Source of the DNA: Peptoniphilaceae bacterium
GTDB lineage: Bacteria; Bacillota; Clostridia; Tissierellales; Peptoniphilaceae
Direction of reading: 5' to 3'
NCBI GenBank assembly: GCA_029983595.1
Contig: JASBZD010000006.1
Coordinates: forward strand, 1-27,699
Length of the DNA stretch: 27,699 nt
Positions 1 through 8,837 of this stretch are shown here, piece by piece. The notes beneath the pieces are model-generated. The model saw only the letters and a list, made by a program, of their open reading frames with translations, made no database searches and was not told the origin of the DNA. The position numbers and the translations under genes were made by a program. Each line of letters starts with the position of its first letter. Position 1 is the stretch's first letter.

Positions 1-294
1 AATACAATCTACTCTTTTCCCTTCAGCAGTATATCTAGGTCTGATTTCTAAAACAGTACCTGAAACACTAGAGTGGACTGGACTACCAAAAGTAGCTTCA
101 GATGAGCCAATTAGCTGGCCTCTAAGTACTCTGTCTCCTTTCTTAACTAATGGTTGGTTTACACTACCCGAACCTTGAAGTAAAGGAATATGTACAACAC
201 TAGGTAATACCTGTAATTCAATAGGCTTAGCTTCACTAAATTCTTTGTGCTCTTCAATATGAGCTCCGCCTTTGAAAGTAACGTTTTGAATCAT
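1..294 (-). CDS. rnfC: RnfC-like electron transport complex subunit C, N-terminal part (gene runs off the window)
   Basis: The first 98 codons of a minus-strand gene start at ATG 294-292 behind an AGAGGTG ribosome binding site, and the 3' end lies before position 1. I translated it by hand. It opens MIQNVTFKGGAHIEEHKE, has a VHIPLLQGSGSVNQPLVKKGDRV stretch (shown in part: GSVNQPLVKKGDRV), then GQLIG and SPVHSSVSGTVLEIRP. The FKGG start, the IPL segment, the VKKGD.V..GQ.IG pattern and the HSSVSG turn are the N-terminal barrel-sandwich region of RnfC. That subunit carries NADH-linked electrons in the membrane Rnf complex (NAD:ferredoxin oxidoreductase that pumps ions). The remaining rnf genes would lie outside the window. 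The related proline-reductase protein PrdC shares this fold and is the main alternative; the FKGG start favours RnfC. Confidence 0.82.
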   Translation of the reverse strand, partial: MIQNVTFKGGAHIEEHKEFSEAKPIELQVLPSVVHIPLLQGSGSVNQPLVKKGDRVLRGQLIGSSEATFGSPVHSSVSGTVLEIRPRYTAEGKRVDCI

Positions 295-388
295 ATTTTC
301 ACCTCTCTATTAGCACTACATATTATTTTAACATTAATTTTACATAAAGTGTAGTACAAAATTAACAATTAATTTAGAATCAGTATAA
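295..388 (-). promoter_or_regulatory. Spacer between the lipoprotein gene and rnfC; weak candidate rnfC promoter
   Basis: This 94-bp spacer separates the end of the long repair operon from rnfC. On the minus strand a possible -10 TAATAT lies about 28 bases before the rnfC ATG. A poor -35, TTTATG, sits 17 bases further upstream. An A/T-only hairpin (AAATTAA, 3-base loop, TTAATTT) follows the lipoprotein stop codon, but it has no GC core, so I do not call it a terminator. Transcription from the upstream operon may therefore read into rnfC. Confidence 0.25.
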
Positions 389-2101
389 TTATTCATTTAC
401 AACATATAAATTACTAAAGTTTCTATATATATCTGAATTAATTGGGTTAAGATCCCCATAAATCTTATCATTTATTAATATAGTTTTATTCTTATAATAT
501 AGTGGTAATATTGGCATATCATCAGAAAGTATAGATATAATCTCTAAATAATTATTTCTAATTTCTTCATGCGATTGAGTGAGTTTTATATTTGTAAGTA
601 GATTATCAAGATTGTAATTTGAATAACTAGAATAATTTAATCCATTTCCTATAGCATTAGTATGGATTAATAAGCCAAGATCAGAAATATCTGTAAGATT
701 AACCGTAATTAAAGCTATATCATAATCACCATTTTTTAAATTATGATTTAATACATCTTTATTATTTAAGTTTATATTATCTGGAGTATTTTTAATTCTT
801 GCATCAATTCCAGATGTTTTTAAATCTTCCACAATAAATTCAGCGATTACATTTTTTTGCTTATCATTTTTATTTGTGAAAATATCAATCTTTAGACCCT
901 CACCATTAGATTTTTTAAGATTTCCTTTATTATCCAGTTCAGTATATCCTAGTTCATTTAAAAGTTCTTTTGAATTGTCAGTGTTATAATAAGTATCTGA
1001 TTTTAATTCATATTTATTTAAAGTATTGTTATTAATAGGGATTGAAGTCTCCACAGCATTTCCAAAAAATATCCTATCTATAATTCTTTTTTTATTTATA
1101 GATGATGCGATAGCTCTTTTTAATTTTCTACCATTATCCCCTTTAAACTTTTCTTTTGAATTATTAAAAATTAATAAATCCATTTCATTAGATATATAAT
1201 CAAATGTCCTAAAATTATTATCAGATTTCACGTAATTATAATCACTATTATCACTATTTAAAATATCAACTTGGCCAGTTTCAAACCCAATTTTTGGATA
1301 TTCACTATTTGAGTAAAGCTTTCCTTTTACACTTTCTAAATATGGTATCCTGCCATAATATTCTTCATTTCTTATTAATTTAATAAATTGTCCATTTTCA
1401 ATGTTTTCATACTTAAAAGCACCTGTTCCTATATTTTTATATTTATATTCTGGGTTTTCTTCTTTAGATTTTATTTCACTTGATTTTAAAATAGGAAAAG
1501 TTAACATAGGTAAAATATCTTTATAAGATTTATCAAAATGAAGATCTATATTTCTCTCATCAAAAATAACCATATTTAAAAACGTATTTTCATTAAGTTC
1601 GTTTTTAAAACCTATGCTGTAGCGAAAATAATTAAAATATGGACTTTCTTTTTCAAAATATTTAATATGATTAAAAGTATCTACTATATCTTTACTAGTA
1701 AGTTTATGACCATCATGAAAATATATATTATCTCTAATTGTGATACTTAAGATAGTTCCATCCGGTGATAAAGAATAATTCTCAACAATATCTCCCTCTA
1801 TCTCTCCTTCATCATTATATTTAAATAAACTAGAATATAATAATTTTGAAAAATAGTATATGGATGAGTTTGCAGGGTTAAAAGGTTCAATATCTAGATT
1901 TGTAAGTATAGGAATTACAATTTCTCCACCAGGTCTTGGAATTTGGTCCTCTAGTTTTATATTGTTATTTTTTTCTATACTTTCTTCTTCTGAAGTTTCT
2001 TCTTTGATATTCTCATCTTCAATTTTAGCGTCATTATTTGATGAGCATGATGATAATATAATTATTAAAGAAAATATTAAAAGCAATATCTTTTTTTTCA
2101 T
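389..2101 (-). CDS. Peptide-type ABC transporter substrate-binding lipoprotein (SBP_bac_5 / OppA family), orphan
   Basis: This is a 570-residue extracytoplasmic solute-binding protein of the peptide/nickel class, held on the membrane by lipidation. Residues 1-19 are a lysine-rich hydrophobic signal ending in the lipobox LSSC, with Cys19 as the lipid site. An acidic, low-complexity linker (about 20-52) leads to the folded domain. Family landmarks include an IENYSLSPDG-like turn (VENYSLSPDGTILSITIRDN), then YFHDGHKLTSKDIVDTFNHI, and the GTGAF segment. The length suits OppA-like proteins. Its start overlaps the stop of the transglycosylase gene by one base (TAATG), so the two are translationally coupled. 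No permease or ATPase gene is adjacent, so it must borrow a transporter encoded elsewhere. The ligand is unknown; the coupling to a wall lytic enzyme makes murein peptides a fair guess, and ordinary oligopeptides remain possible. Confidence 0.85.
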   Translation of the reverse strand: MKKKILLLIFSLIIILSSCSSNNDAKIEDENIKEETSEEESIEKNNNIKLEDQIPRPGGEIVIPILTNLDIEPFNPANSSIYYFSKLLYSSLFKYNDEGEIEGDIVENYSLSPDGTILSITIRDNIYFHDGHKLTSKDIVDTFNHIKYFEKESPYFNYFRYSIGFKNELNENTFLNMVIFDERNIDLHFDKSYKDILPMLTFPILKSSEIKSKEENPEYKYKNIGTGAFKYENIENGQFIKLIRNEEYYGRIPYLESVKGKLYSNSEYPKIGFETGQVDILNSDNSDYNYVKSDNNFRTFDYISNEMDLLIFNNSKEKFKGDNGRKLKRAIASSINKKRIIDRIFFGNAVETSIPINNNTLNKYELKSDTYYNTDNSKELLNELGYTELDNKGNLKKSNGEGLKIDIFTNKNDKQKNVIAEFIVEDLKTSGIDARIKNTPDNINLNNKDVLNHNLKNGDYDIALITVNLTDISDLGLLIHTNAIGNGLNYSSYSNYNLDNLLTNIKLTQSHEEIRNNYLEIISILSDDMPILPLYYKNKTILINDKIYGDLNPINSDIYRNFSNLYVVNE

Positions 2102-2721
2102 TATTTATAAAACCTATTTCTAATTTTATTTCCTATAAGACCAATTAAAATATTTATACCTACAAAAAAGTTTGGTAGATTTAAAAATTTTAAATTTAAT
2201 TTATTATAAAGTACATTATAGAGTTTATAATTATTATCTATAGTTTGAACATATTTATAAGTCTCTTTAAAATCTATATTATCTATAAATTTGTCGTGAT
2301 TTCCTTCTTCCCATCTGGATACATTTCCCATTCCACCATTATACGCAGCTAGCGCTTTTTCATGATCTCCATCATATCTATCTAAAAGCATTTTATAATA
2401 ATATGTACCAACCATTATATTGGTCCTTGGATTGTATAAATCTCTAGAATCGCTATCTACCTTTAATTTATCAAAAATTTCATCGGCAGTCGTTGGTAAA
2501 AGCTGCATAAGACCAACAGCATCTCTATTACTTTTAGCGTACTTATTAAAATTAGATTCTCTTTTTATTATTGAGAAAATTCTATTTTCTTCAACGCCAT
2601 ACATATTCGAATATAATTTTACTTCATCATTATAGTACCTTGGATATGAAATATTTAATATTAAAACAAATATAGCAAATATTGTTACAATATACTTTAA
2701 AAATTTTTTTAAATTATTCAT
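2101..2721 (-). CDS. Membrane-anchored lytic transglycosylase (SLT/GH23 domain)
   Basis: This 206-residue protein is predicted to cleave the MurNAc-GlcNAc bond of peptidoglycan on the outer face of the membrane. Residues about 8-26 form an uncleaved signal anchor. The GH23 domain (about 35-165) shows IIKRESNFN with the probable catalytic Glu55, GLMQLLPTTA, the LYNPRTNIMVGTYYY segment and AAYNGG, all standard for Slt70-type enzymes. The tail is odd: about 20 mostly hydrophobic residues (NLPNFFVGINILIGLIG) follow the domain, where most short GH23 proteins simply end. It may be a second membrane contact. The gene start overlaps coaE by 8 bases and its stop overlaps the lipoprotein ATG by 1, so it is an internal cistron of the uvrB-led operon. 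Confidence 0.9.
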   Translation of the reverse strand: MNNLKKFLKYIVTIFAIFVLILNISYPRYYNDEVKLYSNMYGVEENRIFSIIKRESNFNKYAKSNRDAVGLMQLLPTTADEIFDKLKVDSDSRDLYNPRTNIMVGTYYYKMLLDRYDGDHEKALAAYNGGMGNVSRWEEGNHDKFIDNIDFKETYKYVQTIDNNYKLYNVLYNKLNLKFLNLPNFFVGINILIGLIGNKIRNRFYK

Positions 2722-3334
2722 ATAAAACTCTTTTTTCTAAATTTTTAAGCTCAATATCTAAATCATTATATAGATCATATTCATCAGTATTATTATAAAA
2801 TACTACATCACCCATTCTCTCTTTTAATTTTAGATTCATTTGAGCTTTTATTCTCTTTTTTGCCTCATCAATAGATATAGAATCCCTTATCATAAGACGA
2901 GTGATTTGGTTATTTAAAGTAGTAGAAATAACCCAAATCTCATCTATATTTCTATAAAATTCTTTAAACTCATTTTTCGTCTCAAAAAGTAAAGGTATAT
3001 CAAAAAAAACTATTTTTTCATCAATACTCTTAGATTTTTCATATGCTATTTCATAAATCCTAGCGTGTGTAATTTTATTTAAAATCTCTAACTTCTTCTT
3101 ATCTGAAAATACAACTTTACCAAGTTTTTTTCTATCTATTTTGTTATTTGTAAAGACTTTACTTCCAAAAGCATTCTTAACTTCTATAATAGTTCCTTCA
3201 TCATCGTATATTCTATGACCTATTTCATCAAAATCTATTACTTCATATCCTTTTAATTTAATATATCTAGATGCGGTACTTTTCCCGGAAGCAATACCTC
3301 CAGTTAGCCCAATATAATACTTATTTTGTGTCAT
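2714..3334 (-). CDS. coaE: Dephospho-CoA kinase
   Basis: This enzyme catalyses the last step of coenzyme A synthesis: ATP-dependent phosphorylation of the 3' hydroxyl of dephospho-CoA, in the cytoplasm. The 206-residue length is typical. The N-terminus carries the Walker A loop GLTGGIASGKST (about residues 9-20). It is followed by YEVIDFDEIGHRIY, which matches the substrate-binding DaDxiaHxl-type region, and by the conserved FDIPLLFET segment in the middle. The C-terminal half has the RLMIRDSISIDEAKKRI lid-type region. The start is supported by a GGAGAG site 7 bases upstream of ATG 3334. The gene overlaps polA by 14 bases upstream and the transglycosylase gene by 8 downstream. A polA-coaE neighbourhood is common in Firmicutes. 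Confidence 0.95.
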   Translation of the reverse strand: MTQNKYYIGLTGGIASGKSTASRYIKLKGYEVIDFDEIGHRIYDDEGTIIEVKNAFGSKVFTNNKIDRKKLGKVVFSDKKKLEILNKITHARIYEIAYEKSKSIDEKIVFFDIPLLFETKNEFKEFYRNIDEIWVISTTLNNQITRLMIRDSISIDEAKKRIKAQMNLKLKERMGDVVFYNNTDEYDLYNDLDIELKNLEKRVLYE

Positions 3335-5957
3335 ACCAAGACTCTCCGCAGTTTAAATCTACTACTAAATCTACAATCAAATTATAAGCATTTTCCATTT
3401 TCTCTTTTACAAGTTCGCTAACTTCTTCTAGTTCCTCATTTGGCACTTCAAGAATTAACTCATCATGGATTTGTAAGATAAGTTTTGATTTAAGATTTCT
3501 TTTTTTTAATTCATTATAAATATTTACCATAGCGATTTTTATAATATCAGCTGCAGTTCCCTGAATTGGAGTATTTAATGCTATTCTCTCTCCAAAATTT
3601 CGAATATTAAAATTTTTAGAGTTAAGCTCTGGAAGATATCTACGTCTATTTAAAAGAGTTTTTACATAACCTTTTGATTTTCCTTCTTCTATAATATCAT
3701 CCATATACTTTTTAACACCATAGAAATTTTCAAAATATGCGTCTATATATTTTTTAGATGTAGCTCTTGGGATATTTAGATCCCTTGACAGACCATAATC
3801 TGAAATTCCATATACAATACCAAAGTTTACTGCTTTTGCTCTTGAGCGCATTTCAAGATCTACTTCATCTAGTTCTACTGAAAAAACTTGAGAAGCAGTG
3901 GTCGTATGGATATCTATTCCATTTTTAAAAGCATCTAGCATATTTTTATCTTTAGATATAGCTGCTAAAAGTCTAAGCTCAATTTGTGAATAATCGGCTC
4001 CGATAAGTTTATAGTTACTATTTTTTGCCTTAAATATTTTTCTAAACTCTCTACCTTCAGCCGTTCGGATAGGGATATTTTGTAAATTAGGATCCGTACT
4101 TGATAGCCTACCAGTAGCTGTAACAGTTTGCTGAAAATTAGAATGAATTCTATTATCTTCGTTTATATATCCCACCATACCTTCTACATATGTAGATATA
4201 AGTTTAGATAACATTCTATATCTAGTAATATACGAAATTATTTCATGTTCACTTTCTAACTTTTCTAGAACTTCTGCATTAGTTGAATATCCAGTCTTAG
4301 TTTTTTTTATAACTGGTAGATTTAATTTATCAAATAAGATAACTCCTAATTGTTTAGGTGAATTAATATTAAACTCTTCGCCTGCTAGCTCATATATTCT
4401 ATCTTGTATAACTAGCATTTCTGACTCAAGATCTTTTCCAATAGATAATAATTCTTCTCTATCAGTATAGACACCAGTATATTCCATATCTGCTAAAACT
4501 TTAGTAAGAGGTATTTCTATATCATGATATAAGCTAGTTTCCTCTTCTTGTTCAATATTTTTATCTTGAATATTTTTTATCTGTAAAATAGTAGACATCT
4601 CTATAATTAAATAGTTATTTAGATCTTCTTTATCCCAGTTTATAAAATCTTTTTTAAATAGTTTTTCATCTGGATGATTTTCAAAATATATTCCATATTT
4701 TTCAGATAATTTTTTTATACTATAATCGCTCTCTGTTGGGTCAATTAAATATTCGCCTAGCTTTATATCAGAAACTAGATTTTTTAAATCTATATCATTA
4801 TGAATAAATAATAAAATATCTTCTTTTACAGAGTATCCATATTTTTCAATTTCCTCTGATTCAAGCACATCTTTAAATTTTAAAATATCAGATGAAATTG
4901 CATCATTAATATAAATATTATCACCAGTAGCTATAGCAAATTTGAATAACTCTCCATTTTTATAAGGTTTATCTGTGGCTAAAAATTTAAACGCAAAATT
5001 TTTATTTTTAAATATATCTAGTATAATTTTATCAATTTCTAAATTAATATTTATATTGAATTCTATAGATTCTTCACTTTTTGTCAGAGCACTTTCTGAT
5101 TCTAAATTCAACCTTTTTATAATTGAATTTAGCTCGTATTTTTCTAAAGCTTCTTTTGCTCCTATTTTATTATAAGATTCAAGATGTGTGTTTATATCGT
5201 CTAAATCTAAGGCTACATCCGTATCTATAGTGGCTAATTCTTTACTAAGTCTTGCGATTTCTTCACCCGCTATAACTTTTTCATTGGTTTTATTTTTCTT
5301 TAATTTATCTATATTTGAATATAAATTTTCAATAGTTCCAAACTCATCTAATAATTTTAAAGCAGTTTTTTCGCCTATGCCATCTATACCAGGTATATTA
5401 TCAGATTTATCACCCATCAGCCCTTTTAAATCTCTCATCTGAATAGGAGTAATCCCCATTTTATCTTTTAAAGTTTCCAGATCATATAACTCAAAATCGC
5501 TATTTCCAGTCTTTGTGTACATTAAAATAGTGTTCTCAGAAATAAGTTGCAGATAATCTTTATCTCCTGATAAAAAATAGACCTCACAACTTTCACTAGC
5601 TTTTTTAGCAATAGTACCAGCTAGATCATCAGCTTCAAAACCCTCTAACTCAAAATAACTAAGTCCAAATCCATCTAAGATATCTTTTAAATATATGAAC
5701 TGTTCTGATAATTCATCTGGAGCTTTTTGACGATTAGATTTATATCCACTATACATTTTTGTTCTAAAAGAACCACCTTTTAAATCAAAACAAATAGCTA
5801 AGTCAGAAGGTTTTATAGTATCAATTGCTTTTAATACAATATTAAAAAACCCAAGTAGCGCATTAGTGTTTTTCCCATCTTTAGTATTCATAGGTGGCAA
5901 TGCAAAAAATGCCCTAAATAATATTGAACTTCCATCAACTACTAATAATTTTTCCAT
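3321..5957 (-). CDS. polA: DNA polymerase I, with a degenerate proofreading domain
   Basis: This 878-residue family A polymerase fills gaps left by excision repair and removes RNA primers. The N-terminal 5'-3' exonuclease/flap domain (about 1-290) shows DGSSILFRAFFALPP, EADDLAGT, SGDKDYLQL and GDKSDNIPGIDGIGEKTA. The C-terminal polymerase domain shows motif A DYSQIELRLLAAIS, motif B RAKAVNFGIVYG and motif C QIHDELILEVP. The central 3'-5' exonuclease-like region (about 300-480) lacks the Asp-x-Glu metal site: the corresponding strand reads FKFLATDKPY. Proofreading is therefore predicted to be lost, as in many Firmicutes and thermophile Pol I enzymes. It lies directly downstream of uvrA, so repair incision and resynthesis genes are co-transcribed. 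An AGGAG site 6 bases before ATG 5957 supports the start. Confidence 0.97.
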   Translation of the reverse strand: MEKLLVVDGSSILFRAFFALPPMNTKDGKNTNALLGFFNIVLKAIDTIKPSDLAICFDLKGGSFRTKMYSGYKSNRQKAPDELSEQFIYLKDILDGFGLSYFELEGFEADDLAGTIAKKASESCEVYFLSGDKDYLQLISENTILMYTKTGNSDFELYDLETLKDKMGITPIQMRDLKGLMGDKSDNIPGIDGIGEKTALKLLDEFGTIENLYSNIDKLKKNKTNEKVIAGEEIARLSKELATIDTDVALDLDDINTHLESYNKIGAKEALEKYELNSIIKRLNLESESALTKSEESIEFNININLEIDKIILDIFKNKNFAFKFLATDKPYKNGELFKFAIATGDNIYINDAISSDILKFKDVLESEEIEKYGYSVKEDILLFIHNDIDLKNLVSDIKLGEYLIDPTESDYSIKKLSEKYGIYFENHPDEKLFKKDFINWDKEDLNNYLIIEMSTILQIKNIQDKNIEQEEETSLYHDIEIPLTKVLADMEYTGVYTDREELLSIGKDLESEMLVIQDRIYELAGEEFNINSPKQLGVILFDKLNLPVIKKTKTGYSTNAEVLEKLESEHEIISYITRYRMLSKLISTYVEGMVGYINEDNRIHSNFQQTVTATGRLSSTDPNLQNIPIRTAEGREFRKIFKAKNSNYKLIGADYSQIELRLLAAISKDKNMLDAFKNGIDIHTTTASQVFSVELDEVDLEMRSRAKAVNFGIVYGISDYGLSRDLNIPRATSKKYIDAYFENFYGVKKYMDDIIEEGKSKGYVKTLLNRRRYLPELNSKNFNIRNFGERIALNTPIQGTAADIIKIAMVNIYNELKKRNLKSKLILQIHDELILEVPNEELEEVSELVKEKMENAYNLIVDLVVDLNCGESWYDTK

Positions 5958-5986
5958 AAAATCTCCTGACTCTTATAATTATAAAA

Positions 5987-6015
5987 ATAATATAATAAAA
6001 TTTTCCAAAACTCAA
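5987..6015 (-). promoter_or_regulatory. Candidate internal promoter for polA-coaE-SLT-lipoprotein
   Basis: The 60-bp uvrA-polA spacer is the only real gap inside this operon. On the minus strand it holds TTGAGT (6015-6010), a 17-base spacer and TATTAT (5992-5987), about 30 bases before the polA start. No terminator hairpin is seen between the two genes, so this would be a secondary promoter inside a readthrough operon. The AT-rich background makes chance matches likely. Confidence 0.4.
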
Positions 6016-6017
6016 AT

Positions 6018-8837
6018 TTAATCATTTAAGATTTTCTTTAAATATTCTCCTGTATAAGAATTTTCTACTTCTGCTATCTCTTCCGGCGTACCAGTAGCTA
6101 TAATAGTTCCCCCACCTTCTCCACCTTCTGGGCCGAGATCGATGACATAATCAGATGATTTTATAACGTCTAAATTATGTTCTATTACTACAATAGTGCT
6201 ACCAGTATCTACTAGTCTATTTAAAACTTTAACTAGATTATTTATATCTTCAGAATGTAATCCAGTAGTAGGTTCATCTAAAATATATAGCGTTTTTCCA
6301 GTAGATAACTTACTTAGCTCAGTCGCAAGTTTTATTCTCTGAGCTTCACCACCAGATAATTGTGTAGATGGCTGCCCTATTTTAATATAACCTAGTCCCA
6401 CATCTTTTAATGTTTGAAGTTTTTTTACTAGTCTTGGATAAGCTTCAAAAAATTCTAATGCCTCATCTACTGTCATATTTAAAACATCATAGATATTTTT
6501 ACCTTTATATTTTACCGCTAGGGTCTCGCGATTATATCTTTTTCCGCCACAAACTTCACAAGGTACATAAACATCAGATAAAAAGTGCATCTCTACTTTT
6601 ATTATACCATCACCTTTACAAGCTTCGCATCTTCCACCTTTTACATTAAAACTAAATCGCCCTTTTTTATAACCCTTGGCTTTAGCCTCATTAGTAGCAG
6701 CAAAGACATCTCGAATAATATCAAAAACTCCAGTATAGGTAGCTGGGTTAGATCTAGGTGTTCGACCGATTGGACTTTGGTCTATTAAAACTATTTTATC
6801 AATATTCTCAATTCCCTCGATTTTATCAAATTCGCCTGGAATTATACTTGGATTATTAAATTCTCTCCAAATTCTCTTACCTAATACTTCATTTACAAGA
6901 GATGATTTTCCAGAACCAGAAACTCCAGTAACGGAAATAAGTTTACCAAGTGGGAATTCAACATCAATATTTTTAAGATTATTTTCTCTAGCCCCAAATA
7001 TTTTTATTGATTTTCCATTTCCTTCACGACGCGATTTTGGAACTTCGATTTTCCTTTTACCAGAAAGATATTGACCAGTAATAGAGCGTTTATTTCTCTT
7101 TATTTTAGAAATACTACCTACTTCAATTATCTCTCCACCATTTTGACCAGCGCCAGGACCTATATCGACAATCAAATCACATGCTTTCATAGTATCTTCA
7201 TCATGCTCTACTACTATTAGAGTATTGCCTAAATCAGTAAGTTCTCTCAAAGTAGCTATTAAAAGATTATTATCTCTTTGATGAAGCCCTATACTAGGTT
7301 CATCTAGTACATACGTAACTCCAACGAGCTTAGAGCCAATTTGTGTAGCAAGCCTAATACGCTGAGCTTCTCCTCCTGAAAGAGTACCAGTCATTCTGGA
7401 TAAATTTAGATAACCTAAACCTACATCTAATAAAAATTGAAGTCTATTTCTAATTTCCTTTACTATCTGCTCAGCTATAATCTTATCTTTTTCTGATAAC
7501 TCTAAATTAGTAATAAAGTCTAATTCATCACCAATATTTAGATCAGTAAAATCAATTATACTCTTTCCATCAATCAAAATAGACAAAACTTCTGGTTTAA
7601 GTCTCTTTCCATGACAGGAAGGGCAAGGAAGCTCAGTCATATACTCATCTAATTTCTCATGAGCAAAATCGCTAGTAGTTTCGTGATATCTGCGATCTAG
7701 GTTATTTATTATCCCTTCAAATGGCCCATTATATGTTTTTAAACCTGAATAATGACTATCAAACTTGAACTTTATTTTTTGATCAGTACCATATAATAGC
7801 GCATCAATAAACTCTTTAGGAGCTTCGCTAAGTGGTTTTTCAGGATCGAAATTATATAACTTTGCTAATTCTTGAAAAATTGAAAAATAATATGTCCCTT
7901 TTTGAGTTGAGTATGCTTTTATCGCCCCTGAAGAAATAGACTCATCCATATTTGGAATAATCTTTCTAATATCAGGTTTTTTAGAAAATCCTATTCCCTT
8001 ACATGTTTCACACGCACCAAAAGGCGCATTAAATGAAAATAATCTAGGAGTAATTTCATCATATGATATACCGCACTCGATACAAGTCATTGAAGAATTA
8101 TAAGTGCGTCTATTTCCGTCCATAGTATCAATAACTAATAATCCACCAGCTTCTTTTAGTGCTAGTTCTATTGAATCCACTAGTCTTGAATCCATGCTAT
8201 CTCTAATTATAAGTCTATCTACAACAATATCTATATTATGACGTTTATTTTTCTCTAGGCTAATCTCTTCATCAAAAGTTAATATTTCACCATCTACTAT
8301 TACACGGCTATATCCATCTTTTTTTATTCTATCTAGTAAATCTTTATGGGTTCCTTTTTTGTCTCTTACTACTGGAGCTAGAACCATAAATTTGGACCCT
8401 TCTTCCATCTCCATTATATGATCTGCCATCTGATCTACAGTCATAGATTCAATTGGTTTTCCACATTTTGGACAATGAGGTACTCCTATATTTGCATATA
8501 ATAATCTTAGATAATCGTATATCTCGGTAGTTGTTCCTACTGTAGAGCGTGGGTTATGTGATGTAGTTTTTTGGTCTATAGATATAGCAGGACTAAGTCC
8601 CTCAATACTTTCTACATCTGGTTTATCCATTTGCCCTAAAAATTGTCTAGCATAACTAGAGAGACTTTCCATATATCTTCTTTGACCCTCTGCATAGATA
8701 GTATCAAAGGCTAGAGAAGACTTTCCAGAACCTGAAAGTCCTGTAAAAACTATAAATTTATCTCTAGGTAACTCAAGATCCACATTTTTTAAGTTATGGA
8801 CCTTGGCACCTTTAATTTTTATTTTGTTCTCTGTCAT
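6018..8837 (-). CDS. uvrA: Excinuclease ABC subunit A
   Basis: This is the 939-residue damage-recognition ATPase of nucleotide excision repair, which loads UvrB onto lesions. It has two ABC modules. The first Walker A is GLSGSGKSS (about 33-41) and the second GVSGSGKSSLVNEV in the C-terminal half. Signatures LSGGEAQRIRLATQIGSKL and LSGGEAQRIKLATELSKL follow, with VLDEPSIGLHQRD and ILDEPTTGLHSED as Walker B/D-loops. Zinc modules are visible as CPKCGKP, CIECG...CETCKG and CEACKGDG...CEVCGGKRYN. Length and order match the family, with no disruption. The start codon lies 26 bases inside the end of uvrB; its own ribosome binding site is weak (AAGG about 12 bases upstream), suggesting translation is coupled to uvrB. 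Confidence 0.98.
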   Translation of the reverse strand: MTENKIKIKGAKVHNLKNVDLELPRDKFIVFTGLSGSGKSSLAFDTIYAEGQRRYMESLSSYARQFLGQMDKPDVESIEGLSPAISIDQKTTSHNPRSTVGTTTEIYDYLRLLYANIGVPHCPKCGKPIESMTVDQMADHIMEMEEGSKFMVLAPVVRDKKGTHKDLLDRIKKDGYSRVIVDGEILTFDEEISLEKNKRHNIDIVVDRLIIRDSMDSRLVDSIELALKEAGGLLVIDTMDGNRRTYNSSMTCIECGISYDEITPRLFSFNAPFGACETCKGIGFSKKPDIRKIIPNMDESISSGAIKAYSTQKGTYYFSIFQELAKLYNFDPEKPLSEAPKEFIDALLYGTDQKIKFKFDSHYSGLKTYNGPFEGIINNLDRRYHETTSDFAHEKLDEYMTELPCPSCHGKRLKPEVLSILIDGKSIIDFTDLNIGDELDFITNLELSEKDKIIAEQIVKEIRNRLQFLLDVGLGYLNLSRMTGTLSGGEAQRIRLATQIGSKLVGVTYVLDEPSIGLHQRDNNLLIATLRELTDLGNTLIVVEHDEDTMKACDLIVDIGPGAGQNGGEIIEVGSISKIKRNKRSITGQYLSGKRKIEVPKSRREGNGKSIKIFGARENNLKNIDVEFPLGKLISVTGVSGSGKSSLVNEVLGKRIWREFNNPSIIPGEFDKIEGIENIDKIVLIDQSPIGRTPRSNPATYTGVFDIIRDVFAATNEAKAKGYKKGRFSFNVKGGRCEACKGDGIIKVEMHFLSDVYVPCEVCGGKRYNRETLAVKYKGKNIYDVLNMTVDEALEFFEAYPRLVKKLQTLKDVGLGYIKIGQPSTQLSGGEAQRIKLATELSKLSTGKTLYILDEPTTGLHSEDINNLVKVLNRLVDTGSTIVVIEHNLDVIKSSDYVIDLGPEGGEGGGTIIATGTPEEIAEVENSYTGEYLKKILND

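Noticed and set aside
315..356. Inverted repeat ACTACA...TGTAGT in the rnfC leader
   Set aside because: Only 6 bp with a 30-base gap, weak in an AT-rich region; no operator assignment is justified.
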